Assembly (NCBI RefSeq): GCF_014805685.1
Contig: NC_060911.1
Coordinates: 13,693,212 to 13,757,211 of the forward strand
Reading direction: 5' to 3'
DNA: 64,000 nucleotides
DNA from: Silurus meridionalis
Lineage: Eukaryota > Chordata > Actinopteri > Siluriformes > Siluridae
The position numbers were made by a program, and so were the translations under genes. Positions 23,931 through 34,639 of this stretch are shown here, piece by piece. Positions within the stretch are counted from its first letter, which is position 1, and each line of letters begins with the position of its first letter. The notes under the pieces are model-generated. The model was not told the origin of the DNA. It ran no database searches and was given only the letters and a program-made list of their open reading frames with translations.

Positions 23931-23984
23931 TGGTTCTACAATTCGTAAGTCCAAGCTCTGTATGCATTATTTAAGGACCAAACG

Positions 23985-24215
23985 GTCGTCTGGAGTGAAA
24001 TCCATCTATTATGGACTGGCCTGCCCAGTCACCAAACCTAAATCCTATTAAACTGCTCTGGGAAAAAACATCCAACTAATGGCGAGTTTTCCAAGAGGAA
24101 CAGCTTTTTTTTTTTAGCTAAATGTTTGGAGAAATGAACTGTCTGGATGCTGAAAGTAGGTAAAGCTGGTATTTATGCTAATAGAGGATTAGTCTGTTGC
24201 AAAAAAGGAATCAAA
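23985..24215 (+). mobile_element. Tc1-like fragment, family B
   Basis: Reading from about 24009 gives MDWPAQSPNLNPIKLLWEK, the Tc1 transposase motif that normally reads [15 protein letters not shown]. It is followed by stops and a decayed C-terminus (TTTGGAGAAATGAACTGTCT). It is a distinct lineage from family A. Confidence 0.65.
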
Positions 24216-24534
24216 CCAGTAAATGGAAAGAGTCTTCAGTGTCAAAGCTTTGCAGTAACTAAAAATGGATAAAAATTAAAACTTCTATTGGGAAGCCGTG
24301 TTGTGGGAAATAAAGCAGGAAAAAAGTTTGGTGTTCCTCTGGAAGTGTGTGAAGATCTCCGAATCGTGTTGGAAACCCTGAAGACCGGAAAAAAAAAAGA
24401 ATAGAAATGGGCTGGAGATAGATACATTGGAATATTATCAAACCAGCTGGTCCTTTAAAAAAAGAAAAAAAGAAAAGAAAAACGCTTTATACTAGTTACA
24501 TGTACTTTTGAAATTCCATCTTTGTATATCCCAG

Positions 24535-24685
24535 TAATGTTAGGGGCACCCCTGGAGTTCTGAGGGTTAAGAGCCTTGCTCAGGGGCCCCAAGAGTGGCA
24601 ACTTGGCAATACCAAGGCTTGAACGCCTAACTTTAGTAACCCAGAGCCTTAACCACTGCGCTCTTACTTCCCCTGTAACCACTAT
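24535..24685 (-). repeat. tRNA-derived SINE
   Basis: GGTTAAGAGCCTTGCTCAGG, AGAGTGGCAACTTGGCAATA, GGCTTGAACGCCTAA and AGAGCCTTAACCACTGCGCT form an almost complete antisense copy. Confidence 0.65.
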
Positions 24686-25754
24686 ATTGTAGCTTTAGCA
24701 TCTTCAAACCCATATCACTGGAATCTTGCCATCAGATCTTGGGTTAGATGTTATTAGACAGGGATTGGTGTGAGTATAATAAGTGCAGCTCTGGAGGTAG
24801 TGTATAATAGCTGCATGCTGTCCCAGTGCCAGGCCCCAGTGTGATTCCAATCAACAGATCAGTCCAGGCAGCGGGTGTGAAGCTCAGCCTGGGCTCATCG
24901 TGCCAGCTTCCCATCTCCAGGAAGAAGAGAAACACAGAAAGTGTCAGACTGCAGGAGAGCTCGCACCTAAGTCACCAAAGACAGCAGTAAAAGACAGATT
25001 TTCTTTTTTTTTTTTCGGTGTATTGATGACAATTTACCTTTTAATTGAGCTCAACATATGCATCTAAAAAGGTATGACGCCAATTAAAATCAGCCATGCA
25101 TTAGCATTCTACATGCAATTCAATTACCATGCTAGAGCAAAATATCTGGTGGGTGGGGTGGGTGGTCCAAACCTAATTCATGCAAATATAAATCAACATC
25201 TTTAACTGGTCGTTATTCGACGTCTCGGTTTCCACCTATCCATGCATATCTCTTGGCAGTTCTCTCTGACCCTGAATAACAAACACCCGAAGCTATACGG
25301 CGTCCCCTCTCCCTACGTGACGAGGTGACGGCCCACAGGTTCCTTGTTTTTTTTTTGCCTTGAAGGATTGAGTTTGCTTCACACCTGTCCGAAGGGATAA
25401 TGCCGGCCATTGCAGTAAGCGCTAATCCATTCCAACGCTCAGTCACACTCCATTCCCTGAGGCATCTTTCCCCTGTCCTTCAGCATTTGCTGGCATCTCT
25501 GGACTTACCTTCTACAATATAAAACACACTGAGATGCACAAACCGGACTGGTAGCATTCAATGCATGGAGAACTTTTACAGCTATATGTGGTTCTTGCCC
25601 AAACAAAGCAAACAGGAGGTATTTGAATAAGTTTTGAAAAGAGGAGCTCTTAATGAGGAGGTCTTTGGACGAGGTCCTTAAAAGAAAAGGTTTTTGGAAA
25701 AAGGAGGTCTTTGGATGTGGTAGCATGAAATTGTCCCTTCACTTGAACTTTGAC

Positions 25755-26035
25755 ATCCAAACCCGTCTCAGCATTGGAATGCCCTTGTACACATTTTTTT
25801 AGTTTGGAGTGCAAGATCTACTGTGACAGAGCTCTGACCACCTTGGGGATTAATTGGAACACCAACCCAGGCCTCCTTACCTCACCTGACTTTACTAATG
25901 CCCTTTCAATAAGCACAAATCTCCACAAGGACTTTCCAACATCTGGTGGAACATCTTCCCAGAAGAGTGAGGGACCAAGTGTGAAATCAGACTTTCAGGA
26001 AGCAATAATTTGTAAAAGCTCCTGGCCTTCCCAAG
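25755..26035 (+). mobile_element. Tc1-like remnant, family A
   Basis: It runs from CCAAACCCGTCTCAGCATTG through GGGATTAATTGGAACACCAA and CTCACCTGACTTTACTAATG to ATCTGGTGGAACATCTTCCC and AGAAGAGTGAGGGACCAAGT. An open frame of 96 codons survives but departs from the transposase sequence. Confidence 0.6.
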
Positions 26036-26229
26036 GTTGAGTTGAAAGGCCGTGCCAATGTGGTGCCTGAAGATATAAAAAGATCAGTCATGTTTTCTAA
26101 AATAATTGATGAGCCTGAGAAAAAAAAAATACTAAAAACAGGCTTATCATTGTCTGTAGAGGAATGTATACTGTAGATGTGAATAAAGAGATGTTTCATC
26201 AGCCCAGAGCATTAGCAGGAAAGAGAAAG

Positions 26230-26720
26230 AGATAAAGAGACTAATGAAGGGTTACGGTGCCGAGTGTTATCAGAGTTGATGGGAGTCGGATTATAATTTG
26301 GATGGCTCTCGTACATAATGGAGGCTTGCTGATATGTAATCAGTTTCCCATTCAAAGAGGCAAATGGCTCCCAAAGCACTGGCTTGAAGTCGTTAATCCC
26401 CCCCTTATCAAGCGTTTAGAGTACGTTAAAAAGGGCGGTCACCGGTTTCATCTGGGGACCCAAGCTGCCTGCGTTTCTAATTTGCACCATAACTGCACAT
26501 TTGCATTTGTTCGCGGGTCTGTCTAGAACTCTGCTGCTCTTTTCGATAAGGTGCTGCCCCCCCTGAATAAAGCATTATTGTTTCGGTCTTGCACGTGCAG
26601 CCAAGGATCACTTACAGCACAGTTTTCCAGAGGACGTGGTCGCGGTGTGCCAAGTTAGTGCCACCGACTTGGGAACGTCAATTTGGGCAGGCGCTCGCCA
26701 TCTGTTCTTATTGCGGCAAA
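26230..26720. other. Non-repetitive intronic block upstream of the last exon
   Basis: Moderate-GC sequence about 0.8-1.3 kb before the terminal exon carries no repeat hallmark. It includes CATTTGCATTTG and GTAATCAGTTTCCCATTC. It is a candidate splicing or transcriptional regulatory region, inferred from position and composition. Confidence 0.25.
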
Positions 26721-26979
26721 AGTCGGCCCTGCGATTAGTGATCCAGTAACAATTTTCTCATTTCTGTGTTCTTTTTTTTGAATTAAACAAACCCTGAGCT
26801 CAGGGGAATATAGATTGAAAACAGGAAGTTGAAAAGGGCTTGTTTTTTTTATAGCAGGAAAAGCAGAAAGGAGATACAAGAGGCTTTGCATCTCATAATA
26901 GGGACAACCCCATGGAGGGCCATCAGGGCCAGCAAGGATTTCTCTTCTGTCCTAATCTCTATCAAAATTACTTTGTCCA

Positions 26980-27225
26980 TGAATATTTATTAAATTATTC
27001 CCAATAAACCATTCTCTTTATTTCATAGCATTTCTTTTCTACAAGTGTCAGATTACATTAACCAATCGGATTTCAAGTTGCTGACTCCAGGGCCATCTAG
27101 CAGGCGTCCGATAATGTCAGCATTTTTACGTCCTTCACATTTCGTTACAATATTGACGTGGCATCATAACGATCGGATTATGAGGTGGATTGTTTCAGGC
27201 CAGACACCACTGAAGGCCTAGAGGA
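26980..27225 (+). mobile_element. hAT-like fragment, family D
   Basis: TATTAAATTATTCCCAATAA, AACCAATCGGATTTCAAGTT, GGCCATCTAGCAGGCGTCCG and, at the end, CAGACACCACTGAAGG match the noncoding parts of the 2690 and 39300 copies. The transposase-like start is deleted. It lies about 320 bases before the nrxn1 terminal exon. Confidence 0.55.
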
Positions 27226-27547
27226 AATATGTATGGGACACCAATGAGGACAATGCATGTTTTGTTGCTGAGTGTTGATCCTGGAGACTCATTTCTTGAA
27301 TTTGAATGATAAAATCGTTCTTTCGTTACAGAAAACATGACCGTTTCAATAGCTGACCATATTGCTGCATGGAGAGTCACAACATATTTATTGTTCATAT
27401 AGAAATAATTGCTTTTTGAACAAGTTCGATAATATATACCTGTGACATTCTGACCAATCAGAATCCAGAATCTTGTGATGCATATGTGTAAATAAAGTAA
27501 ACTTTGAATATAGATTAACCTTTGTGTTTGTGTGTGTGTTTGCACAG

Positions 27548-27852
27548 CAAGCCCGACAGGTCCGGGCCTGAAGGGGTACCCCGACCCGGTGGAGGTGGTC
27601 CGTGAGTCCAGTAGCACCACGGGAATGGTGGTGGGCATCGTTGCAGCGGCCGCCCTGTGCATCCTCATCCTCCTTTACGCCATGTACAAATACCGCAACC
27701 GGGACGAGGGCTCGTATCGTGTGGACGAGAGCCGCAACTACATTAGCAACTCGGCGCAGTCTAACGGCACCGTCCTTAAGGAGAAACCAGCCAACGTGGC
27801 CAAGAGCACCACCAAGACCAAGACAAACAAGGACAAGGAGTACTACGTTTGA
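27548..27852 (+). CDS. nrxn1: Neurexin-1 terminal coding exon (transmembrane helix and cytoplasmic tail)
   Basis: The exon opens after a T/G-rich tract and TGCACAG (acceptor ending at 27547). Its first two bases complete the codon begun by the upstream exon (G+CA, Ala). It then encodes 100 residues and a TGA at 27850-27852. Residues 1-26 are the end of the extracellular stalk, including RESSSTTG. Residues 27-46 are one hydrophobic helix, [20 protein letters not shown]. The 55-residue cytoplasmic tail starts [11 protein letters not shown], the juxtamembrane segment known in the family to bind protein 4.1. It ends NKDKEYYV, the C-terminal PDZ ligand known to bind CASK and Mint proteins. The central tail, [16 protein letters not shown], is Lys/Thr-rich and differs from the mammalian version as I recall it, while both ends match closely. 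The exon is complete; there is no frameshift. It acts at the presynaptic membrane. Confidence 0.96.
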
Positions 27853-27957
27853 TTGCTCTTTCGCTGGACGTGCTCCAGAATCTTTTGTTTTTTCAGGACT
27901 TCTGGATATATATTTTTTTTGCTTTGTTTGTTTTTTCTTCTTCCCTCTATTTGAAAG

Positions 27958-27963
27958 AATAAA
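27958..27963 (+). terminator. nrxn1: Proximal poly(A) signal AATAAA
   Basis: A canonical hexamer lies about 105 bases after the stop codon. The sequence after it is A-rich rather than clearly GT-rich, so a short 3' UTR isoform is possible but weakly supported. Confidence 0.35.
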
Positions 27964-29392
27964 ACAGTACCATATCCTGTGTAAAATAGCAAGAACTTGG
28001 GAGGGGAGGAGAAAAAAAAAAAAAAGACAACTTGAAAAAAAAAAAAAAGCATAGTCTGTTTATCTAAGATATCGCATTACACTGCAGATTGAAGGTTTCA
28101 CTCACGTCCCCGATGGCAGGCGCAGAAGGACAGTGCTGGCATGGCGTCAGCTGGACAAGGGGGCATTTGAGCAAAACATGGCTGATTAAATACCTGATAA
28201 TTAACTGCAAAGCAGGTTATCAATATGAAACCCATCTGGGCCAACGAAATGCCAGGATTGTGCGTAAGAGAGACTACTGCTAATGTGTCAATCCTGCCAG
28301 AATGTTTTCCCACACAAAAAAAAAGAAAGAAAAAACATGCCAGGCCAAAAGAATAACAATCAGAAGAAGAGGTTGTGATTGTTCTTTGCACTGAGAGACA
28401 CCAGCGAAGGTTCTCAAGAGCCTCCCGGAAACGAAACGTAACGCAAGGAAACCGGCCAAAAGCCTGCCAGAGTGAGGGGGATCCAAAAGCAATCTCGAAA
28501 GCAATCTCAAAGCCTTATGTTCTCAGCCGGAGGAAAACTGTAAGGCCATTAAACATACAAATGAACGGGAAAAAAAAAAAGAAAAGCGACCATTCGAGAA
28601 ACTCTTGATGCACGCAACAGTATCTTATTACACATGTTTATACACCAACATCTAAATGTGCTCTCTGGACTGTGACAGTGGTGTTTTATAGCCTGTTGTA
28701 TAGACGCAAAATTATACCTGCTCCTCGATCATGGTTTGGGCTGAACTTTTTTGTTTTATTTTTTTTTTTCAGTAAGAAAAAAAATTCAAAAAAGGGAGAA
28801 AAAAAAAAAAAAAATGAATGTTAGTAAATGTTGCTAGGTATAGATTTGATCACGAAGCCAAAAACATATGAGTTGCTTTCATCAGCTAATCTTTAAGGCT
28901 CCCCCAGACTTCCTGCTCAACACTAAACTGATGGTACAGCCAGAAATTTTGTCTTGTCCATAAATGAGGTGTGAAAAAAAAAAAAAAAAACCTCCTAACA
29001 ATATCCTGCAATCCTGGAAATCTCACAATTTGCAGTCCATCGCTAATCTGTCCATCCTTTCAGGCCATGTGTACGAGTGCGTGGGTGCACTTGTCCCTCC
29101 ATTTTGTCCTTTTCCAGCCTTTACGTCGTCCTTCTCAGTCTCTGCTCTCCTGCTCCACGAGAACGAGCGAGACGAGAGCAAAGTCCAGACTACGAGCTAA
29201 ACCTGCATTCGGTGCATTTCAGGTTTTTTTTTTGTTTTGGTTGTTTGTTTTTATTCAAATTCTACCAGTGCTGTTCTTTTTCTACAGTATTTTCTGTTTT
29301 CGAATTGTGACGATTCTTTATTGACCTCAAAGTACATGATTTATTATATAAAGAAAAAATTTAAAAATAGTTTTGAAAAATTTAAACGAGCA

Positions 29393-29398
29393 AATAAA
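29393..29398 (+). terminator. nrxn1: Distal poly(A) signal AATAAA
   Basis: The canonical hexamer is followed about 20-35 bases later by TGTGATGTGTGTTCT, a typical GT-rich downstream element. This is the best candidate for the main 3' end of the neurexin transcript. Confidence 0.55.
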
Positions 29399-29545
29399 AT
29401 ATTACCTAAGTGAACTTCATGTGTGATGTGTGTTCTAGGATTTCTTTAAATATTTGTACAATTTAAAAAAATTATATAAAAAAAAATAAATAATAATAAT
29501 AATAATAAAAATAAAATATATATATTTTTAATATACATTTTATTT

Positions 29546-29690
29546 ACCGTATTTTACGGACTATAAGCTGCTACTTTTTTCCCACGCTTTGAACCCCGCG
29601 GCTTAAACAATAAAGCGGCTAATATATAGATATTTCCTGGGTTTTTCCCGGTTTCACAAGCTTCAAAAAACGGAGCCCCATAACATAACA
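29546..29690 (+). repeat. DNA-transposon-like terminus (CCGTATTTTACGGACTATAA)
   Basis: The start ACCGTATTTTACGGACTATA, followed by GCTGCTACTTTTTTCCCACG and GCGGCTTAAACAATAAAGCG, is a widely dispersed animal transposon end as I recall it. Only this end is visible; the partner inverted repeat is not. Confidence 0.5.
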
Positions 29691-29744
29691 ATATTGCCAA
29701 AATGTTCCTAATATAATTCCCTTAACTCTTTTACTAAGATGTTT

Positions 29745-30110
29745 TTACTTGATTTTGGAGTGTGCATGTAGTCGTTTAGACACAAGGGTGTTAGTAAAGT
29801 CAGGTACTGATGCAGGTGAGGTTTCCTGGGGTGCAGTCTTCAGCGTTCACATTCATCCCCAAGGTGTTCAATAGTGTTGGCGCTCAATAGCAGGAAAATC
29901 TTCCTCTCCAACCCATGCAAAGCATATTTTCATGGAGTTTGCTTTGTGCACTTGGGTATTGTTGTGCTGGAACAGGTTTTTGGTCTCCAAGTTCAAGTGA
30001 AGGCAAAATCTCATGCTATTGCATCCAAAAACGGAATACACAATTGTGCGCCTTCAGGTTTGGGATAACAGTTTTGACGTGTCCCAATACCTTTGTCCAT
30101 ACAGTGTGTG
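29745..30110 (-). mobile_element. Tc1-like remnant, family A
   Basis: GATTTTGGAGTGTGCATGTA, AGTAAAGTCAGGTACTGATG, TCATGGAGTTTGCTTTGTGC and GTGCTGGAACAGGTTTTTGG are antisense family-A blocks. It ends at TGTCCCAATACCTTTGTCCA and TACAGTGTG. Confidence 0.65.
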
Positions 30111-30589
30111 TATCTATATATATATTAAAATCTAAAACAAATAATGAAAAAATTAATACCACAGTGTCACATTTTGCAAAAGTAAACAATGAATGCAGCC
30201 ATTTTTGTTAAAGCATCATTAGCGTTTTTTTTTTTACTTTTTTCTTCTTCCATCTTTTAGTAAATTATTAAAAACTAACCGTAGGATGGTAAAACAAACC
30301 AAAACAGCATTGAAATGGTCCTTGGGCATTGTGTTCGTTCGTTTTCTGCACTGAAACTGAAATCGTAAATGTTTCAAATCAATCGTTTGCTCCCAATGTT
30401 AAATATTCAAAATAGACCTCATTTTCTCACCATTTTATTGTTGGAATTGTTTGGGTTCATGGGCTCTTTAACAAACTGGATGTAAAATAAGTGATCAACT
30501 GTTAACGGCTTCCTCCAACATTCTGGCTCTACTCCGAGAATCGCTTTTAAAAACCAACAAGACAGGAACAGGAAATGGGAGTCCATTTG

Positions 30590-30670
30590 GACTGAAATTC
30601 TTTATGAAGTCTCAGGGAGTTTTTCCTTGGCAATGTCAAAATTAGCTCACTTATTAGGACTAATTCGGTC
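30590..30670 (+). repeat. Family C fragment
   Basis: AGTCTCAGGGAGTTTTTCCT and TTGGCAATGTC...AGCTCAC are the family-C 3' half, diverged. Confidence 0.4.
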
Positions 30671-30734
30671 AAGCTAATTCGGGACGATGTGCTAAAAGCC
30701 CAGTGAAATCCTTTCTTCATGTATACAAGAGTCA

Positions 30735-30870
30735 GAGTGCAAGATTAAGGGCCTTGCTTAAGGGCCTTGCTCAAGAGCCCAACCATTGCAGCTTGGCAAT
30801 ACTGGAGCTGGAGACCCCTGACCTCCCGATCAGTAACCCACTACCTTAACCACTGACCCACCACAAAAAA
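30735..30870 (-). repeat. tRNA-derived SINE
   Basis: AAGGGCCTTGCTCAAGAGCC, TTGCAGCTTGGCAATACTGG, CCCGATCAGTAACCCACTAC and CTTAACCACTGACCCACCAC form a full antisense head. The phrase 'agggccttgct(c/t)aa' is duplicated at 30748-30776. Confidence 0.65.
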
Positions 30871-31469
30871 AAAGGGCTATATCAATAAAATCCTATTAAA
30901 AATAGTTAAATGAAAAATCAACAACTTCCGACCAATCAGATTCGAGATTCGAGTTCAGTTCCAGACTTTACATTAGAGCAGCTAAAGCAGCTGCCCAGAG
31001 ACTTCCCTCTGCTTCAACTCCTACCTCCAGTTGTTTAATTTATTGAAACCCGGCTGTAATCTATCTGTCCTAAAGAGCACAAAGAGAATACGCTATGAAA
31101 AGCAGACGGCCCCCAGGAGAAAAGAAATGTGAGAGACCGGGGAAAGGTGGAGAGATAGAGAGAGACGCTCTGAATTGGAGCAGCAGGAAGATGAGATGTA
31201 CAGATCTGCAGTGCTCAGGAGCATTAACACCACATCTGGCTTTCTGCGGTTAACAGAAACAACAAGCAAGAACTGCTGGAGCATCGAGCGGGACAATCTG
31301 CACAGCAGCAGGACGACGATGAGCAAGTATGAAGGAGAACAGGAGGAGACCATAGCGCCGCTTCACACATGAATATATTACACACGAAGACACTGCAGAA
31401 CACCGTGTGGAATAGAAAAGGAGAATTTTAAAACAGAGGCAAAAAATGTACCAGAATTTTTCCTTTTTT

Positions 31470-31990
31470 TTTTGGTTGTTTGGGACACCTGACCTTTCTC
31501 TATTGGATGTTTTGAGATGCCCCATGTTCAGGGAGAACATGGAACATCTCCTGATACAGACCCAAGCCTTCTCGCTTCATCTACTTGACCTTACAAACAC
31601 TACATATCTCCAAAATCTAGTGGAACATCTTCCCATATATGGTTCTTTCCCAATCTATTCTCACTTTGCAAGTCAGACGTACACAATCGTAAATATAGAA
31701 TCAATTTCGATGGACTGGAACATCTTGAGATTTCGAATGGTGGGCTACAGAGCTTGGTTTCGAGAAGATGATCTCCTGCTATAGAAACCTATCGAACACC
31801 TTCGGGATGAACGTGAATGCCGACTGCACCCCAGGAAACTCCTGCTACCTCAGCTACATCAGTACCTGATTTACTAAACCCCCTTGTGGCTGAAATGAAC
31901 AAAAATCTAGAACATCTTCCCAGAAGAATGGAGCTCATAACAGCAAACAGGGAGTAAATGGGGGATGCGAAAATGTGTATGGAAAAGAGA
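31470..31990 (+). mobile_element. Tc1-like remnant, family A
   Basis: It begins near TTTGGGACACCTGACCTTTC. Later it reads KPIEHLRDERECRLHPRKLL, clearly the Tc1 third-catalytic-residue region with W and L changed. It then has AATCTAGAACATCTTCCCAG and AGAATGGAGCTCATAACAGC. The middle is rearranged, and the ATCTAGTGGAACATCTTCC block also occurs earlier at about 31614. Confidence 0.65.
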
Positions 31991-32309
31991 GTGTAAAGAG
32001 TTTGAACATAAAAAGCCTAAGAAAAAAAAAACACGTCAATATTCCCATATATTCCTTTTCTCATTTTCCTCATTCGTTTTCACAGGAGAGGAGAGAGGAT
32101 TCAGTGCAAATGCTTCCATTATTAATTCAGGATTAGTCGTTTGAGGTTTTAAAAGCACATCACGGTTACTGTTCATCCCAGGAAACAAGTTTAATTACGA
32201 ATTTTCCGACTTTATCTTACTGTGTCCTAAAAGTCTGTATAGAAGCGTATTAAAAAAAGTGCTGAGTCAGTTTGTGCTTAACACAATGTTTAAAAAAAAA
32301 TTGACCCTG

Positions 32310-32475
32310 CGGATGCAATAGCTCAATGAATAATATTTTGATGATCATGGGTTCAGTCCAAGCACCATGCTGGCACTGCGGGGGCCCTTGAGCAAGGCCC
32401 ATAACCTTTAAATATGCAGCTGTAGAACTGGAAACTGTGAGTCGCTCTAGATAAGAAAACAAATGCCATAGAAGT
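32310..32475 (+). repeat. tRNA-derived SINE
   Basis: GCAATAGCTCAATGAATAAT (A-box region), TCATGGGTTCAGTCCAAGCA (B-box region), GGGGCCCTTGAGCAAGGCCC and the tail TCGCTCTAGATAAGAAAACA form a near-complete sense copy. Confidence 0.65.
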
Positions 32476-32529
32476 ATATTTCATTTTCATGAATCATCAA
32501 AAGAGGTTTTATATACTTTTACTTCTTTT

Positions 32530-32690
32530 GGCTGGAGAGGTCTCCAGAGCTTATCGTCCATCTCTAGATCACCTGGACCTCAACATCTGCCAAACCAACC
32601 ACCTGCATGTCTTCCCTCACCACATCCATAAACTTCCTCCTTGGGCTTCCTCTTTTCCTCCTGCCTGGCTCAATCTTAAGCTTCATATCA
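32530..32690 (-). mobile_element. LINE-like C-terminal fragment (RTE-type?)
   Basis: The minus strand reads PGRRKRGSPRRKFMDVVRED then MQVVGLADVEVQVI and a stop. This matches a recurrent C-terminal stretch of fish non-LTR retrotransposons (R-RKR--WMDVV-EDM--VG). Clade assignment is tentative. Confidence 0.55.
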
Positions 32691-33209
32691 AGTCAAGTCA
32701 AATATACGGTATGAAGATGAAGGTCGCGTGCAAGAAGAGAGTACCGAAGGTTGTGCATTTACAAATCAACCAATAAATACTGTATATGTAAACATTTGGC
32801 TGGATGTAAAAATCCATATCTAGTAATTAATTACGTTCCATAGACCCCACACCCGCATCCCCCCCATCCCCGCGATAGGCGATAATCCATGAAGTGGCAA
32901 CCTAATATGTATACAGTACAGTATTCAAAATACCTGGATATCTTAAGGCTTTATAAACCGTCCCAACACTCTTATAAAGATTTCCTCTGCTCTTAAACAC
33001 TTTCAATAGTCTTAAACCTAAGTCATTTTTACCCGGAAATTTCTATAAGGGTACTCAGCGGTGAAGATACTTGAATGATGAAGAAGATGATGAATTAAGT
33101 GTGCGGTACAAATGATGATGACGGTTAAATAAATGTACTGCATACCCAAGAAGAGCATTACAGCTCTTCCGAAAGCTTAATTTTTTTTTTTAATTCTTAA
33201 TGTACTGTA

Positions 33210-33350
33210 TTTATGGCATTTGAGAGATGCCCTTATCCAGAGTGACTCACAACTGAGCAGTTAAAGGCGTTGCTCAAGGGTCCAGCAAATTGGTGGTAGT
33301 GAGATTTGAATTTTTGACCTTCCGATCCAAAATCAAATGGCTTAATTTTA
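33210..33350 (-). repeat. tRNA-derived SINE
   Basis: TTTATGGCATTTGAGAGATG, CCCTTATCCAGAGTGACTCA, GTTGCTCAAGGGTCCAGCAA and TTTTTGACCTTCCGATCCAA run in antisense order. The A-box end is degraded. Confidence 0.6.
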
Positions 33351-33699
33351 GAATAGAATTCGAAAATTGATTGGATTGATTTAGTACAAAAAACAATATG
33401 TAATGGATGAGTTTAAGGATCTAAGTGACTTTGAGCATCAAATTCAGGATCTTTCAAAGCCAGAGCTCGTCTGACATGAGGGACAGGTCTTGTCAGGTGT
33501 TCTGATGGTTGGGGTTATCGGACCACTTTTGGTAGGTAATAAAGAAGAGCTGGTGAACCAGAGGCAGGGCAAATCTTCGATGAAAAAACGAATTCAAAAA
33601 TAATGAAGTGAAAAGAAATGAGACCTTGGAAATAATTCTAAAAAAAATTTGTTCCAGCCTACTCTTCGGATTCCATCTGTATGGAGTTCTCATTGAGTC

Positions 33700-33840
33700 T
33701 CAATTTGCCATTATAATAACCTCTATTTTTCTGAGATGTTCCACTAGACTTGGAGATTTGTGGAGATTCATATGGGCTGGAAAAGTCAAGTGTCCTGATA
33801 CTTTTGCTCCTATTGGTGTATGTACAGTGTGAAATGTCAA
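33700..33840 (-). mobile_element. Short Tc1-like MITE, family A, internally deleted
   Basis: TAATAACCTCTATTTTTCTG and AGATGTTCCACTAGACTTGG jump directly to GTCAAGTGTCCTGATACTTT and a TACAGTGTG end. Almost all transposase sequence is missing. Confidence 0.5.
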
Positions 33841-33950
33841 CAAGACCCAGTAGAAGTCTACTGATGTAAATGTGTCAATTATTGAGGTTTCATTTGGAAT
33901 CTGGTTCCTCTCAAGGTTTATTCCTTGTACCATCTCAGAATCCCCCCCAA
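33840..33950 (+). repeat. Family C fragment
   Basis: AATCTGGTTCCTCTCAAGGT and TACCATCTCAG are the family-C hallmark. The copy breaks off in a C-rich run. Confidence 0.5.
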
Positions 33951-34639
33951 CCCCCAACCATTCGGTTTAATAAATACAAATATCGTTTAAAAAAAAAAAA
34001 AAAAGAAAAAACGTTTTATTTCTGGTAAATTTTTGTGCAGTTTTATACACAAACGTGTGTTTTACTGATCATCTGACGATCTGCCACAGCTCTTTTTTCT
34101 GGGGACTGTCACACTCAAGTTTTTTTTTTTTTTTGTGGTTTGTTTTGTATCCAATACCCAGGAGTCTTCATTATTGTTTTTTTTTTTTTGTTGGAAATTT
34201 TGTCGCTTACAAAAATATGTTGCATTCTTTACCGGTTTTCTGTTTCTTTTTTACTGACACAGTAGAAATGTAGAATTCATCAACAAAAAAAAAACAATGA
34301 CGATAAACTTTTATTCTTATTTTGTTTATTATATATATGCGTTCAAAAATAGAAGTGTTCTTCAATCAATGATCGAAATTGATGGTAAATACAAAACAAA
34401 ATCGATACCATTATCCTGCGAAACAGCATTCATTCTTCTAGGTACACTTGCATGCAATTTAAGAAACTCAGCAGGTAGGTTTTTCCAACCATCTTGGAGA
34501 ACCAACCACAAGATCTTTTTGTGGCTGTAGGATGCTTCAAATCATTGTCAATTCATGTAATCCTTAACAGACTAGGATATTGAAAGAAAAAATTGTGAGA
34601 CAGAGACAAGGAGAGAAGACACATTGCCTCACAACCACA

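Larger units (their letters stand above)
1..29415 (+). other. nrxn1: 3' portion of the neurexin-1 transcription unit (intron, two exons, 3' UTR)
   Basis: Two coding exons at 12465-12543 and 27548-27852 join in phase and read through the neurexin juxtamembrane stalk, transmembrane helix and cytoplasmic tail. Everything before 12465 must be intron, because the first visible exon opens at a splice acceptor and I recognise no earlier exon. The paralogue call rests on the acidic stalk motif [16 protein letters not shown], which matches neurexin-1 as I recall it, and on the tail motif [19 protein letters not shown]. Neurexin-3 has a different stalk and VDETRNY. Teleosts can carry two neurexin-1 copies (a and b), and I cannot tell which this is. 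The 3' limit is inferred from a poly(A) signal. Confidence 0.85.
27853..29415 (+). other. nrxn1: Probable nrxn1 3' UTR
   Basis: This stretch follows the neurexin stop codon and has no open frame that looks coding. It holds several A- and T-runs (28008-28025, 28037-28049, 28796-28814, 28973-28990) and a mostly non-repetitive middle part (28060-28720) with no SINE or transposon copy I recognise. The end is inferred from the AATAAA at 29393-29398 followed by a GT-rich stretch at about 29419-29433. Exact cleavage is not visible. Confidence 0.6.

Noticed and set aside
27195..27668. 157-codon minus-strand frame across the terminal exon and intron
   Set aside because: It is antisense to the neurexin exon; no known protein match and no splice or start context.
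27602..28054. 150-codon plus-strand frame overlapping the neurexin terminal exon
   Set aside because: It is the wrong frame of the real exon, runs into the 3' UTR and reads as Arg/Thr/Ser-rich filler.
31093..31372. Overlapping 86- and 65-codon frames near 31.2 kb as an exon
   Set aside because: The segment is repeat-free and moderate in GC, but I recognise no protein and see no convincing acceptor and donor pair in frame.
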